Below, one piece after another: positions 19,419-27,936 of a stretch of 64,000 nt of DNA. Position 1 is the stretch's first letter. Each line of letters begins with the position of its first letter. The position numbers and the translations under genes are program-made. Under the pieces are notes generated by a model. That model saw only the letters and a list, made by a program, of their open reading frames with translations, made no database searches and had not been told where the DNA came from. The stretch comes from Actinomadura luzonensis. GTDB lineage: Bacteria > Actinomycetota > Actinomycetes > Streptosporangiales > Streptosporangiaceae. Location of the stretch: NCBI RefSeq assembly GCF_022664455.2, contig NZ_JAKRKC020000001.1, forward strand, positions 4,407,001 through 4,471,000, read 5' to 3'.

Positions 19419-20567
19419 TCAGCGCGACGCGGACCGCGCCGGGAATCGCGGCGGCAGCCAGGCGAACCTCCCCTCCTCGACGCCGGCGAAGGCCATCAGG
19501 CGCGCCCCCTCGGCGGCCAGCTCGTCCATCACGCCCCCGGGCAGCGGGTGGAAGGGCTCGGCCGTCAGCACGCCGTTCTTAAGGTCCCACACGCCACCGA
19601 CAGAACCGTCGACGAGGAAGGTCGGGTAGACGGCCGCGCCGACGCACACCGCCTTGCGCTGCTCGGCCGTCATGAGCCGGCTCCGGTCGGCGTAGGCGAC
19701 CATGAGGTTGTCGAACCAGGGCAGGAAGCGCACCGGGGCGGGCGTGCCGGGGTCGGCGAGCGGCGCGCCGGGCAGGTCGTACAGGACGCGGCCGTCCTCG
19801 TCCCGGTAGGTGCGCAGGTCGCGCATGCCCTCGACGACGGGGCGCAGCCGGGTCAGCCCCGACCACGCCTGCACGTCCATCACCGACGCGGGGCCGAAGG
19901 CCGCGAGGTAGCGCCGCACCAGCCGCTCGACAGCGGGCCCGGCGGCGGGCCCGGCGGGGGACCCGGCGGGGGGCTGCGCCTCCAGCGGGCGCTCCAGCCA
20001 CTGCTCGGCCAGCGTGAACGGCGTCGCGCCGCCCTGCCCCCACAGGCCGTTCGGCGGGGTGTGCACGATGGGCAGCAGCGTCTGCGCCGAGTAGGCGAGC
20101 GCCACCGGGTCGGCCTGCGGCCACCGTTCGAGCAGCAGGTCGCGGAGCTGGGGGCGGGTGAGGGTGCGCCCGTCCCGGTGGGCGCGGGCCAGGTGGGCGC
20201 GGATCAGGCCGGCGCACTCCGCCGCGTCCACCCCGGACAGGGCGCGCGCGAAGGCGCCGCGCCGGATCCGGTCGAGCACCGGTTGCAGCAGCGGGCGGAT
20301 CCACACGTAGTCGTCGGCCAGGGCCAGGTGCTGGGTGCCGCGCAGCAGCGTGCCCCGGACGACCTGCTTGCCGCGCAGCAGGGCGGCGAGGTCGTCCTGG
20401 GTGAAGGAGGCCAGGCGGGACCAGAGGCCGAGGTAGGGCGCGCCGGTGTCCTGCCCCTGCAGGGCGACCAGCCGGCCGACGGCCTCGGCGGGCGTGACGG
20501 CGGCGCGGTCCAGGAGGAGCTGGCGGTCCAGGGCGGTGCGGTTGAGCACCCGGCGGTCGAGGATCAT
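19419..20567 (-). CDS. AlkZ/YcaQ-like winged-helix DNA-binding protein (HTH_42), copy 1
   Basis: 382 residues starting MILDRRVLNRTALDRQLLLDR. The family signature LVALQGQDTGAPYLGLWSRL has the QxQ pattern that is catalytic in AlkZ and YcaQ DNA glycosylases. It also has RGTLLRGTQHLALADDYVWIRP, a central winged-helix region (YLAAFGPASVMDVQAWSGLTRLRPVVEGM) and a C-terminal beta domain (FLPWFDNLMVAYADRSR, YPTFLVDGSVGGVWDLKNG). Family members remove alkylated bases or unhook interstrand crosslinks, but many homologues are untested. It is the second last of a minus-strand run with a DGAT-like gene and a second copy at 22084. Confidence 0.85.
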   Translation of the reverse strand: MILDRRVLNRTALDRQLLLDRAAVTPAEAVGRLVALQGQDTGAPYLGLWSRLASFTQDDLAALLRGKQVVRGTLLRGTQHLALADDYVWIRPLLQPVLDRIRRGAFARALSGVDAAECAGLIRAHLARAHRDGRTLTRPQLRDLLLERWPQADPVALAYSAQTLLPIVHTPPNGLWGQGGATPFTLAEQWLERPLEAQPPAGSPAGPAAGPAVERLVRRYLAAFGPASVMDVQAWSGLTRLRPVVEGMRDLRTYRDEDGRVLYDLPGAPLADPGTPAPVRFLPWFDNLMVAYADRSRLMTAEQRKAVCVGAAVYPTFLVDGSVGGVWDLKNGVLTAEPFHPLPGGVMDELAAEGARLMAFAGVEEGRFAWLPPRFPARSASR

Positions 20568-20583
20568 GCGCCGAGCGTAGGCG

Positions 20584-22014
20584 TCAATGCGGCAAGGTTG
20601 TTTCCGCGTTCAGGAGGTCGTCGAGGGCGGTGCGCAGGTCCCCGGCGAGCTCCCAGGCGTCGGGCACCATGCTGCGGTCGGTGACGACGCCGATGTCGAG
20701 CGAGCCGTTGTAGGAGAACGCGGTGATGTTGACGCCGCCGCTGACGTCGGTGATCACCGAGACCGGGTAGTGGGTCAGCAGCAGGCCGCCGCACACGTAC
20801 AGCGGGAGCTGCGGCCCCGGCACGTTCGAGATGATCACGTTGATCGGCGGGACGGTCTCCCCCACCAGCGAGAACGCCGAGCGCGAGGCCAGCCCCATGA
20901 GCGCCGCCGGCATCGACTCGCTGAACTCGCGCAGCCAGCGCGCCGGGGCCAGCGAGAACCGGTCCTTGATCAGGTGCATGGCCCGCCGCACCTCGCCCAG
21001 CCGGGCCACCGGGTCCTCGACGTGCACGGCGAGCGGCGCGGTCATGATCGTCACCTGGTTGCCCTGACCGGTCACGCCCGCCTCGCGCAGCGAGAACGGC
21101 ACCCCGGCCACCAGCGGGTGGTCCGGCACGCCGCCGTGCGCGGCCAGCCACTCGCGCAGCGCGCCCGCGCACACGGCCATGACGACGTCGTTGACCGTCA
21201 CCCCGAACGCCTTGCGCACCGCCTTGACCTCCTCCAGCGGCAGCGACACGAACGCGAAGCGGCGGTGCTGCGAGACCGGCCCGCTGAACGGCGTCCGCGG
21301 CGCGGGCAGCGGCGGCAGCCCGGGCGCGCCGCCGGCGCCGGCCAGCCTGCGCGCCAGCCCGGACAGCAGGCGGCTGCCGGGCAGCCGGGACACGACGGGG
21401 ATCTCGTCCAGGTGCGGCACGGCCGCCGCCGCGAACCGGACCGCCTGCGCCGGGTTGAGCGCCAGCCTGGCCAGCCCGCGGGCCAGCATCTCCGCCGGCG
21501 CGGGCGGCGGCTCGTCCCGCTCGGGCGCGGCCGGGGGCGGCGGCGCGGGCTCGGGGGTGGTGTCGAGCAGCGCGGCCAGCACGTCGGCGCCGCCGATGCC
21601 GTCCACGGCGGCGTGGTGGATCTTGGTGTAGAGGCCCATGCGGCCGCCGGACAGGTTGTGGATGAGGTAGATCTCCCACAGCGGGCGGCTCCGGTCGAGG
21701 CGGCGGGCGTGCAGGCGGGAGACCTGGTCGGCGAGCTGCCGGTCGTCGCCGGGCGGCGGCAGGCCGATCTCGCGGACGTGGTAGTCGAGGTCGAGGTCGT
21801 CCTCCTGCACCCAGTACGGATGGTCCAGCCCGAACGGCACCGGGGCCAGCCTGCGCCGCAGGGCCGGCACGTACGGGAGCCGCCGTTCGAGCAGGGCCTG
21901 CAGGTCGGCGCGGTTGAGGTCGCCCGCGAGGATCGCCAGGCCGGCGATGTTGGCGACGTTCGTGGCCGTCTCGACGTTGAGGAACTGGGCGTCCAGGGCG
22001 GTGAGCTGTGGCAT
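20584..22014 (-). CDS. Wax ester synthase/diacylglycerol acyltransferase (WS/DGAT)
   Basis: 476 residues from the ATG at 22014, with GGAGGTGG about ten bases upstream. The start MPQLTALDAQFLNVETATN is typical of the family. The active-site HHxxxDG is HHAAVDG at about 133-139, in YTKIHHAAVDGIGGADVLAALLD. The C-terminal NVIISNVPGPQLPLYVCGG is the second conserved block. The enzyme transfers acyl-CoA chains to diacylglycerol or fatty alcohols for storage lipid at the membrane. The C-terminal alpha/beta domain is complete. It lies between two AlkZ-like paralogues on the same strand. Confidence 0.93.
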   Translation of the reverse strand: MPQLTALDAQFLNVETATNVANIAGLAILAGDLNRADLQALLERRLPYVPALRRRLAPVPFGLDHPYWVQEDDLDLDYHVREIGLPPPGDDRQLADQVSRLHARRLDRSRPLWEIYLIHNLSGGRMGLYTKIHHAAVDGIGGADVLAALLDTTPEPAPPPPAAPERDEPPPAPAEMLARGLARLALNPAQAVRFAAAAVPHLDEIPVVSRLPGSRLLSGLARRLAGAGGAPGLPPLPAPRTPFSGPVSQHRRFAFVSLPLEEVKAVRKAFGVTVNDVVMAVCAGALREWLAAHGGVPDHPLVAGVPFSLREAGVTGQGNQVTIMTAPLAVHVEDPVARLGEVRRAMHLIKDRFSLAPARWLREFSESMPAALMGLASRSAFSLVGETVPPINVIISNVPGPQLPLYVCGGLLLTHYPVSVITDVSGGVNITAFSYNGSLDIGVVTDRSMVPDAWELAGDLRTALDDLLNAETTLPH

Positions 22015-22083
22015 GGGGCATACCACCTCCGCCCCGAACAAATCAGACTGCGCGCACGGCGGCAAGGCCACCCGCGCGTGCCC

Positions 22084-23130
22084 CTACCCCTCCACCCCGA
22101 GGTCGTACGCGGCCGCGTCCGGCTCGGCGAAGGCCAGCATCCGCAGCCCCTCCTCCTCCACCTCCGCCCCCGGGGCGGCCCCGAAGGGGGCGAGCAGCAG
22201 CCTCGCCTTCCTGCCCGAGCGCTTGACCTGCCACGTCCCCGCCGCGAACCCGTCCACCAGGTAGACCGCCCGCACCCGCAGGTTCTTGGTGGTGACCAGG
22301 CCCTTGTGCTCGTCGGCCAGCACCCGCGCGCGGTCGGCGTGGCCGAGGACGAGCGTGTCGAAGTCGGGCAGGAACCGCACGGGCGCGGGGACGTCGCCGC
22401 CGGGGCGGGGCGCGCCCGGCAGGTCGAACAGCTCCTTGCCGTCCGGCCCGGCGAGCCGTTCCAGCTCCATCGCCTCCATCACCGGGCGCAGGCCGCGCAC
22501 CCCCGACCAGGTCTGCGCGTCGGCGGGCGTGGCGGGGCCGAAGGCGGCCAGGTAGCGCTCGACCAGCGCCCGTGGGGAGGGCTCCGGGTCGAGGGCGACG
22601 CCGGGCGGGGCGAAGGCGGGGTCGCGCGGGAAGCTCCACCGGTCCTCGGTGGGCACCATGGCGAGCGGCGTCAGCAGGCGCACCGCGTAGCCGAGGGCCC
22701 GGTCGTGGCCGCCGGGGAACTCGGCCAGCAGGCGGGGCCGCAGCTCGTTGAAGGTGTGGGGCCGCTCGGCCAGCAGCCGGTCGGCGACGGCCGCCACCGC
22801 CGCGAAGTCGATCTCGTCGAAGCGGCGCGCAGCGGCGAGCAGCATCGGCTCCAGCAGCCGCCGGAACGCCGCGAAGTCGGCCGCCGTCACCAGGTGCAGC
22901 GTGGCCCGCCACATCGTGGCCCGCAGCACCGCGCCGGCCCGCAGCGCCGCGTGCAGGTCGTCCCGCCCGAACCCCTCCAGCCGCGACCACACCCCCAGGT
23001 ACGGCGGGCGCGGCTCCTGCGCCTGCAGCCCGGCGAGCCGGTGGACGACGTCCGTCACCTCGCCCTTGTGCCGGCCGAGCAGGTGCTGACGGGCCAAGGT
23101 GGCACGGTTGAGGTCGCGGAGGCTGAGCAT
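22084..23130 (-). CDS. AlkZ/YcaQ-like winged-helix DNA-binding protein (HTH_42), copy 2
   Basis: 348 residues, starting MLSLRDLNRATLARQHLLGRHKG. It matches copy 1 in order and motif: LAGLQAQEPRPPYLGVWSRL (QxQ), RATMWRATLHLVTAADF, YLAAFGPATPADAQTWSGVRGLRPVMEAM and FLPDFDTLVLGHADRARVL. Overall identity looks moderate, so the duplication is not recent. Its ATG is only nine bases from the divergent start at 23140, which implies leaderless or very short leaders on both sides. Glycosylase activity is inferred from the family. Confidence 0.85.
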   Translation of the reverse strand: MLSLRDLNRATLARQHLLGRHKGEVTDVVHRLAGLQAQEPRPPYLGVWSRLEGFGRDDLHAALRAGAVLRATMWRATLHLVTAADFAAFRRLLEPMLLAAARRFDEIDFAAVAAVADRLLAERPHTFNELRPRLLAEFPGGHDRALGYAVRLLTPLAMVPTEDRWSFPRDPAFAPPGVALDPEPSPRALVERYLAAFGPATPADAQTWSGVRGLRPVMEAMELERLAGPDGKELFDLPGAPRPGGDVPAPVRFLPDFDTLVLGHADRARVLADEHKGLVTTKNLRVRAVYLVDGFAAGTWQVKRSGRKARLLLAPFGAAPGAEVEEEGLRMLAFAEPDAAAYDLGVEG

Positions 23131-23139
23131 CTACCTATC

Positions 23140-24318
23140 ATGCCTTTCCCCATCAAAGCGGTACGCGCCTGCTACCCCGCTCTCACCGACGGCTACGCCT
23201 ACCTCGACGGCGCCGCCGGCACGCAGACCCCCCAGTCGGTGATCGACGCCATCTCCCACGCCTACCGCAGCGGGATCGGCAACGCGGGCGGCGCCTTCCC
23301 CGCCAGCCACCGCTCCGACGCGATCGTGGCCGCCTGCCGCGCCGCCGTCGCCGACCTGGTCGGCGGCGACCCGCGCGGCGTCATCCTCGGCCCGAACATG
23401 ACGACCCTCACCTACCGCCTGTCGCGGGCCCTCGCCGGCCCCGGCGACGAGGTCGTGGTCTCCCGGCTCGACCACGACGCCAACGTCCGGCCCTGGACGC
23501 AGACCGGCGCCACCGTGCGCTGGGCCGAGGTCGACCCGGTGACCGGCGAGCTGCCCGTCGAGCAGTACGCCGCCCTGATCAACGAGCGCACCCGCGTGGT
23601 GGCCGTGACCGCCGCGTCCAACATCATCGGCACCCGTCCCGACGTCGCCGCCATCGCAGAGCTGGCGCACCGGGCCGGGGCGCTCATGTACGTGGACGGC
23701 GTGCACGCCGCCGCGCACGGCCCGGTCGACATGCGGGCGCTCGGCGCGGACTGCTACGCCACCAGCGCCTACAAGTGGTCCGGGCCGCACATCGGGGCGG
23801 TCGTCGCCGACCCGGCGCTGCTGGAGACGCTGCGGCCGGACAAGCTCGCCTCCTCGCCCGACACGGTGCCCGAACGCTTCGAGACGGGCACGGCCGCCTT
23901 CGCCGACCTGGAGGGCGTGACGGCCGCCGTGGACCACCTGGCGTCCATGGTGCCCGGCACGGGCTCCCGGCGCGAGCGGCTGCTGGCCTCCATGACGGCG
24001 GCGGAGGAGCACGAGACGGAGCTGTTCGGGGTGCTGATGGAGGGGCTGGAGACGATGCCGCACGTCACCACGTACGGCAAGCCCGCCCGCCGCACCGCCA
24101 CCGCCTACTTCAACGTCGCCGGGCACACCCCGCGGGCCGTCGCCGAGCACCTGGCCCGGCAGCGGGTCAACGTCTGGAACGGGCACAACTACGCGTGGGA
24201 GCTGACCGGCGTGCTGGGCATCCGCGACTCGGGCGGGGCGGTGCGGGCGGGGCTGGTCCCGTACAACGACCGCTCGGACGTGGACCGCCTCCTGACCGCC
24301 GTCGCCGGCCTGGCCTGA
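23140..24318 (+). CDS. Cysteine desulfurase-like (class V aminotransferase fold) protein
   Basis: 392 residues. The PLP-fold blocks are YAYLDGAAGTQTPQSVIDAISHAYRSGIGNAGGAFPASHRSD, LGPNMTTLTYRLSRAL, LDHDANVRPW, VYVDGVHAAAHGPVDMRALG and ATSAYKWSGPHIG, where Lys212 is the expected PLP-binding residue. The set matches the family of NifS-like proteins of unknown substrate; no IscU/SufU-type scaffold is nearby. The catalytic cysteine loop of true desulfurases is not evident, so the reaction is left open. The start is the ATG at 23140. Confidence 0.88.
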   Translation: MPFPIKAVRACYPALTDGYAYLDGAAGTQTPQSVIDAISHAYRSGIGNAGGAFPASHRSDAIVAACRAAVADLVGGDPRGVILGPNMTTLTYRLSRALAGPGDEVVVSRLDHDANVRPWTQTGATVRWAEVDPVTGELPVEQYAALINERTRVVAVTAASNIIGTRPDVAAIAELAHRAGALMYVDGVHAAAHGPVDMRALGADCYATSAYKWSGPHIGAVVADPALLETLRPDKLASSPDTVPERFETGTAAFADLEGVTAAVDHLASMVPGTGSRRERLLASMTAAEEHETELFGVLMEGLETMPHVTTYGKPARRTATAYFNVAGHTPRAVAEHLARQRVNVWNGHNYAWELTGVLGIRDSGGAVRAGLVPYNDRSDVDRLLTAVAGLA

Positions 24319-24319
24319 C

Positions 24320-24394
24320 CCCGCCCCTCCCGGCACCGGGACGGCAGCCCGGCCCGTCCCTCCCGTCGCGTGGGTCTTCCTGAGGAGGGGCGGG
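24320..24394 (+). terminator. Compound hairpin after the desulfurase-like gene
   Basis: Outer arms CCCGCCCCTCC (24320-24330) and GGAGGGGCGGG (24384-24394) are an exact 11-base match. Inside them GGGACGG (24338-24344) pairs with CCGTCCC (24354-24360). It is placed two bases after the stop at 24318 and just before the recombinase promoter, so transcription termination is likely. Confidence 0.55.
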
Positions 24395-24403
24395 CCGGCA
24401 CCG

Positions 24404-24409
24404 TAAGAT
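24404..24409 (+). promoter_or_regulatory. Predicted -10 element of a leaderless recombinase transcript
   Basis: TAAGAT fits the TANNNT -10 consensus. Its end is seven bases from the GTG start at 24417 and there is no ribosome binding site, so transcription would begin at the start codon. No clear -35 is seen. Confidence 0.4.
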
Positions 24410-24416
24410 CGTCCAG

Positions 24417-25391
24417 GTGAGCCTGCCTGCCGTACCCGGACCGGCGGCGCCGCCGGTCGAGCCGGCGCGAGACCCGTACCACGTCTACCTCGACTCGCTC
24501 ACCAGCCCCGAGTCGCGCCGCACCATGCGCGGCTGCCTCGACCGGCTGGCCCGCCTGCTCACCGGCGACGACACGGCGACCGGCGAGGGCCAGCCGTGGC
24601 ACCTGCTGCGTTACGAGCACACCGTCCGCATCCGCACGCTGCTGACCGACCAGGGGTGGTCGGCGGCGTACGTCAACAAGCACCTGGTGGCGCTGCGGCG
24701 GGTGCTTAAGGAGGCGTGGCGGCTCGGCCAGGTGAGCGCCGAGGACCTGGCCCGCGCCTCCGACCTGGCCCCCGTACGGCAGCACCGGCTGCCGTCCGGG
24801 CACCACGTGCCGCCCGAGGTGGTCGGCGCGGCCCTGTCCGCGTGCGCCGACGACACGCCGGCCGGCGTCCGGGACGCGGCCCTGATCGCCGTCCTGTACT
24901 CCACCGGCTGCCGGCGGGCCGAGCTGGGCGGCCTGACGCTGGCCGACTACGACCCGGGGGCGCGTTCGCTGCGGGTGCGCGGCAAACGCGACAAGGAGCG
25001 CCTGGTCTACCTGACGGCGGACGCGATCGGCCTGGTGGAGCGGTGGCTCGCGGTGCGCGGGCCGATGCCGGGGGCGCTGTTCAGCCCGATCAGCAAGGCG
25101 GGCCGCCTGCGCGTGCGCGACGGCCGCCCCGTCGGGCTCACCGGGCAGGGCATCGCCGACATCCTCACGCGCCGCTTCTCCTCCGCCGGGGCCGCCCGGC
25201 GCACCGCGCACGACTTCCGCCGCACCTTCATCGGCGAGCTGCTGGACGCGGGCGTGGACCTGGCGACCGCCCAGGCCCTGGTCGGCCACTCCTCCCCCGC
25301 CACCACCGCCCGCTACGACCGCCGCCCGGAACGCACCCGCCGCGAAGCCGTCGACCGCCTCCGCCTCCCCGCCCCACGTCCTTTGGCCTGA
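24417..25391 (+). CDS. Tyrosine recombinase/integrase
   Basis: 324 residues from the GTG at 24417. An N-terminal SAM-like core-binding domain (about 18-115) is followed by the catalytic domain. All six catalytic positions are present: Arg166 in STGCRRAE, the lysine in RGKRDKER, His265 and Arg268 in HDFRRTF, His291 in VGHSSP, and Tyr300 in ARYDRR. It is intact and should be active. No excisionase, tRNA attachment site or phage genes are adjacent. It resembles stand-alone integrases rather than the XerC/D pair, though a chromosomal role cannot be excluded. A tandem-repeat block follows directly. Confidence 0.92.
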   Translation: MSLPAVPGPAAPPVEPARDPYHVYLDSLTSPESRRTMRGCLDRLARLLTGDDTATGEGQPWHLLRYEHTVRIRTLLTDQGWSAAYVNKHLVALRRVLKEAWRLGQVSAEDLARASDLAPVRQHRLPSGHHVPPEVVGAALSACADDTPAGVRDAALIAVLYSTGCRRAELGGLTLADYDPGARSLRVRGKRDKERLVYLTADAIGLVERWLAVRGPMPGALFSPISKAGRLRVRDGRPVGLTGQGIADILTRRFSSAGAARRTAHDFRRTFIGELLDAGVDLATAQALVGHSSPATTARYDRRPERTRREAVDRLRLPAPRPLA

Positions 25392-25576
25392 CCCACCCCA
25401 GCCCCGGGGCCGCCACGGCACCCCCGGACACCCGAAGGACAAGCCCACCGGCTTCAGCGCGCGGGCTCAGCGTATGGGCCGACTCAGCTCGGGCCGGTTG
25501 AGGGCGGGCCGGCTCAGAGCGGGGCCGGCTCAGGGCAGGTCGGCTCGGGTCGGTTCAGACGGGTCGGTTCAGGGGC

Positions 25577-25720
25577 GGGTCAGCTCCGGCCTGTGGGTCG
25601 GCCGGTACGGGTGACTTCGGCCGCGGGTCAGCTCGGGCCTGTGGGTCGGCCGGTACCGGTGACTTCGGCCGCGGGTCAGCTCGGGCCCGTGGGTCGGCCC
25701 GGTGCGGATGGGTTCGGCCA
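25577..25720. repeat. 48-base tandem repeat, three copies
   Basis: Units starting GGGTCAGCTC lie at 25577, 25625 and 25673, exactly 48 bases apart. The first two differ at only a few positions; the third decays in its second half. The flanking 25470-25576 is rich in related GGCTCAG/GGTTCAG words. No coding sense is visible. Confidence 0.85.
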
Positions 25721-25820
25721 TGGGTCGGCTCGGCGTGCGACCGGTGGGGTGCGGGCCGGCTCGGTGGCCAAGGCACAGCGCGCCGAGCCGACCCCGCCTG
25801 AGCCCACCCGGCCCTGGACC

Positions 25821-25918
25821 GACCCGGACGAGCCGACCCGGACGAGCCGACCCGGACGAGCCGACCCGGACGAGCCGACCCCGGCGAGCCGACCCCGGCG
25901 AGCCGACCCCGGCGCAGT
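25821..25918. repeat. 14-base tandem repeat, six to seven copies
   Basis: GACCCGGACGAGCC is repeated head to tail from 25821. The fifth and sixth copies carry the variant GACCCCGGCGAGCC and a partial seventh copy follows. The 14-base period is not a multiple of three, which argues against coding selection. Confidence 0.85.
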
Positions 25919-25983
25919 GTGCCGGCCCGGGCGCAGTGTGCGGCCCGGGCGCAGTGTGCGGCCCGGGCGCAGTGTGCCGAGCC
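25914..25983. repeat. 18-19 base tandem repeat, about four copies
   Basis: Units beginning GCAGTGTG(C)CGGCCCGGGC start at 25914, 25933, 25951 and 25969. The region 25392-26030 (639 bases) between the recombinase and the SulP gene holds only these and the two other repeat families; no gene is seen there. Confidence 0.8.
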
Positions 25984-26030
25984 GTCCTCGCGCCGGGCCT
26001 CCGGCGGGTCCGGCGCGGGGACGGGCGGGT

Positions 26031-27725
26031 TCAGCCGGCGAGCCGGGGCAGGATCCCCGAGCTGCGGAGGCGGTCGCGGGCGGCCGCGATGGCCTCCGTG
26101 GTGGTGGCGAAGACCTGGCCCGCCTCGTCGAGCCGGGCGATCACCCCCAGCGCCTCCAACGGCTGGTGGTGGCCGTCCGGGATGCCGGACACGTAGACGA
26201 GGATGCCGCGGCGTTCCAGCCGTTCGATGGCGTCGCCGAGCACCAGCGCCCCGCTGGCGTCGATGGTGGTGACCCGTGACATGCGCAGGACGACCACGGA
26301 CACGTCGGTCACCTCCGACAGCTCCAGCAGGAAGCGGTGGGCCGCCGCGAAGAACAGCGGGCCCGCCAGCCGGTAGGTGACGATGTGCTCGGCGAGCAGG
26401 GCGTGCTCGTCCTCGGTGTGTTGCAGGTGGGCCTCGTTGCGCAGCGGCTCGGCGTCGAGGCGGACGTTGCGCGCCAGGGTGCGGAGCGCGAGCGCCCCCG
26501 CCACGACGAACCCCACGATGATGGCCAGCACGGTGTCGAGCGTGAGCGTGGCCACGGCGGTGAGCACCAGGACCACGGCGTCGGCCCGGGTGGAGCGGAA
26601 CATGGCGCGGACCGCGTCCACCTCGATCATGCGTATGGACGTGGCCAGCAGCACGCCGGCCAGCGCGGCGAGCGGGATCTTGGAGACGAGCCCCGCCGCG
26701 GTGCAGACGATGGCGGCCAGGATGGCCGCGTGCGAGAGCGCCGCCAGCCGCGAGCGCGCCCCGGAGCGGACGTTGACGGCGGTGCGGACCATGGCCCCGG
26801 TGCCGGGCATGCCGCCGAACAGCGGCGTGACCAGGTTGGCCAGCCCCTGCCCGAACAGCTCCCTGTCGGGGTCGTGCCGCGGCCCGCGGGTCATGCCGTC
26901 GGTGACCGAGGCCGACAGCAGGGACTCGAGGGCGGCGAGCGCGGCCACCGCGACGGCGGGCGCCAGCAGCGACGGCAGCGCGGCCGGGTCGAAGAAGGCG
27001 AACGACGGCGCGGGCAGCCCGGCCGGCATGTCGCCGATCCTGGCCAGCGGCAGCTCCGCGGCTTCGGCGACGACGGTGGCGACGACCACGGCGAGCAGCG
27101 AGAACGGCACCGTGGGCCGCAGGCTCGCCCCCACGAGCAGCACCGCGGCGACGCCCAGCGTGACGCACATGGCCCACCAGTGCGGACGGGCCAGGAAGTC
27201 GAGGAGGGCGTGCCAGGCGACGACGGCGACCTTGTCGTGGCCGCTCGCCTCGACGCCGAGCGCGGACGGCAGCTGCTGGAGACCGATCACGCAGGCCACC
27301 CCCACGGTGAACCCGGCGACCACGGGCGCGGGCACGAGCGCGATGTAGCGCCCGGCACGGGCCAGCGCGAGCCCGATCAGCAGCAGCCCGGCCAGCGCGC
27401 CCACGGTGAGCACCCCGGCAGGCCCGTGGACGCTCATGATCGGCATGAGGATGACGGTCATGGCCCCGCTCGTGCCGGTGACCTGGACCCGCGAGCCGCC
27501 GAAGACGGCGGCCAGCGCGCCGGCGACGACGGCTGTGGCCAGGCCGGACTCGGCGCCCATGCCGGAGCTGATGCCGAAGCCCAGTGCGAGGGGCAGGGCG
27601 ACGATCGCCACGGTGAGCCCGGCCACGAGGTCGCTGCGCGGGGTGCGGCCCATGGCGGCGAGGTCGGCGGGGTCGGGCAGGACGCCGCGCAGGCGCGCCC
27701 GGACGGAGGACATGCGCGCCCCCAT
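26031..27725 (-). CDS. SulP-family anion transporter with C-terminal STAS domain
   Basis: 564 residues. The N-terminal half has about 11-12 membrane helices, with the SulP signatures DLVAGLTVAIVALPLALGFGISSGM and GTSGAMTVILMPI. It also has LFGQGLANLVTPLFGGMPGTGAMVRTAVNVRSGARSRLAAL. The STAS domain occupies about 440-545 (YRLAGPLFFAAAHRFL, VVVLRMSRVTTIDASGALVLGDAIERL). It imports sulfate, bicarbonate or another anion; which one is not readable. Starts GTG 27728, ATG 27725 and ATG 27713 are possible. Upstream is a strong palindrome at 27827. Confidence 0.92.
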   Translation of the reverse strand: MGARMSSVRARLRGVLPDPADLAAMGRTPRSDLVAGLTVAIVALPLALGFGISSGMGAESGLATAVVAGALAAVFGGSRVQVTGTSGAMTVILMPIMSVHGPAGVLTVGALAGLLLIGLALARAGRYIALVPAPVVAGFTVGVACVIGLQQLPSALGVEASGHDKVAVVAWHALLDFLARPHWWAMCVTLGVAAVLLVGASLRPTVPFSLLAVVVATVVAEAAELPLARIGDMPAGLPAPSFAFFDPAALPSLLAPAVAVAALAALESLLSASVTDGMTRGPRHDPDRELFGQGLANLVTPLFGGMPGTGAMVRTAVNVRSGARSRLAALSHAAILAAIVCTAAGLVSKIPLAALAGVLLATSIRMIEVDAVRAMFRSTRADAVVLVLTAVATLTLDTVLAIIVGFVVAGALALRTLARNVRLDAEPLRNEAHLQHTEDEHALLAEHIVTYRLAGPLFFAAAHRFLLELSEVTDVSVVVLRMSRVTTIDASGALVLGDAIERLERRGILVYVSGIPDGHHQPLEALGVIARLDEAGQVFATTTEAIAAARDRLRSSGILPRLAG

Positions 27726-27765
27726 CACGAACCGTGATCCTGGACGAACGTACGGTAGTCATACA

Positions 27766-27846
27766 AATGCGTAATTGGGCCTTCCATTTCTTCTCCTTCT
27801 GGTAAAGCGAACCCCGCAATGCCCCAAATTGCATAACTATGCAATT
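27766..27846. promoter_or_regulatory. Palindrome and half-site upstream of the SulP transporter
   Basis: AATTGCATA at 27827-27835 and TATGCAATT at 27838-27846 form a perfect inverted repeat with two bases between. A related half-site, AATGCGTAATTGG, lies at 27766-27778. The stretch is markedly AT-richer than its surroundings. It is probably an operator or activator site for the SulP gene; the binding protein is unknown. Confidence 0.5.
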
Positions 27847-27936
27847 GGCCAAACAGTTGTCAGAATATCAAGGACACCCGGTCCGACCTGGTTGCGCACC
27901 GGCGATCTCGCGCAGAGCGCAAAGCAGCATTACGGG

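Noticed and set aside
20587..24318. A 1243-codon plus-strand open frame across the AlkZ-like and DGAT genes
   Set aside because: Only its last third (from 23140) is a real gene; the rest is the open antisense frame expected in GC-rich DNA, over genes with clear motifs on the minus strand.
25577..25983. Possible CRISPR array
   Set aside because: The repeats are contiguous, with no unique spacers between them, and the unit lengths differ between blocks; no cas genes are near.
25555..26030. Coding extension of the SulP frame with AHCARA peptide repeats
   Set aside because: It lies in a different frame from the SulP gene and the peptide repeats simply reflect the 18-base DNA repeat.
24417..26030. 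Prophage or integrative element
   Set aside because: Only a recombinase is present; no phage, conjugation, excisionase or tRNA-site genes were found in the neighbourhood.
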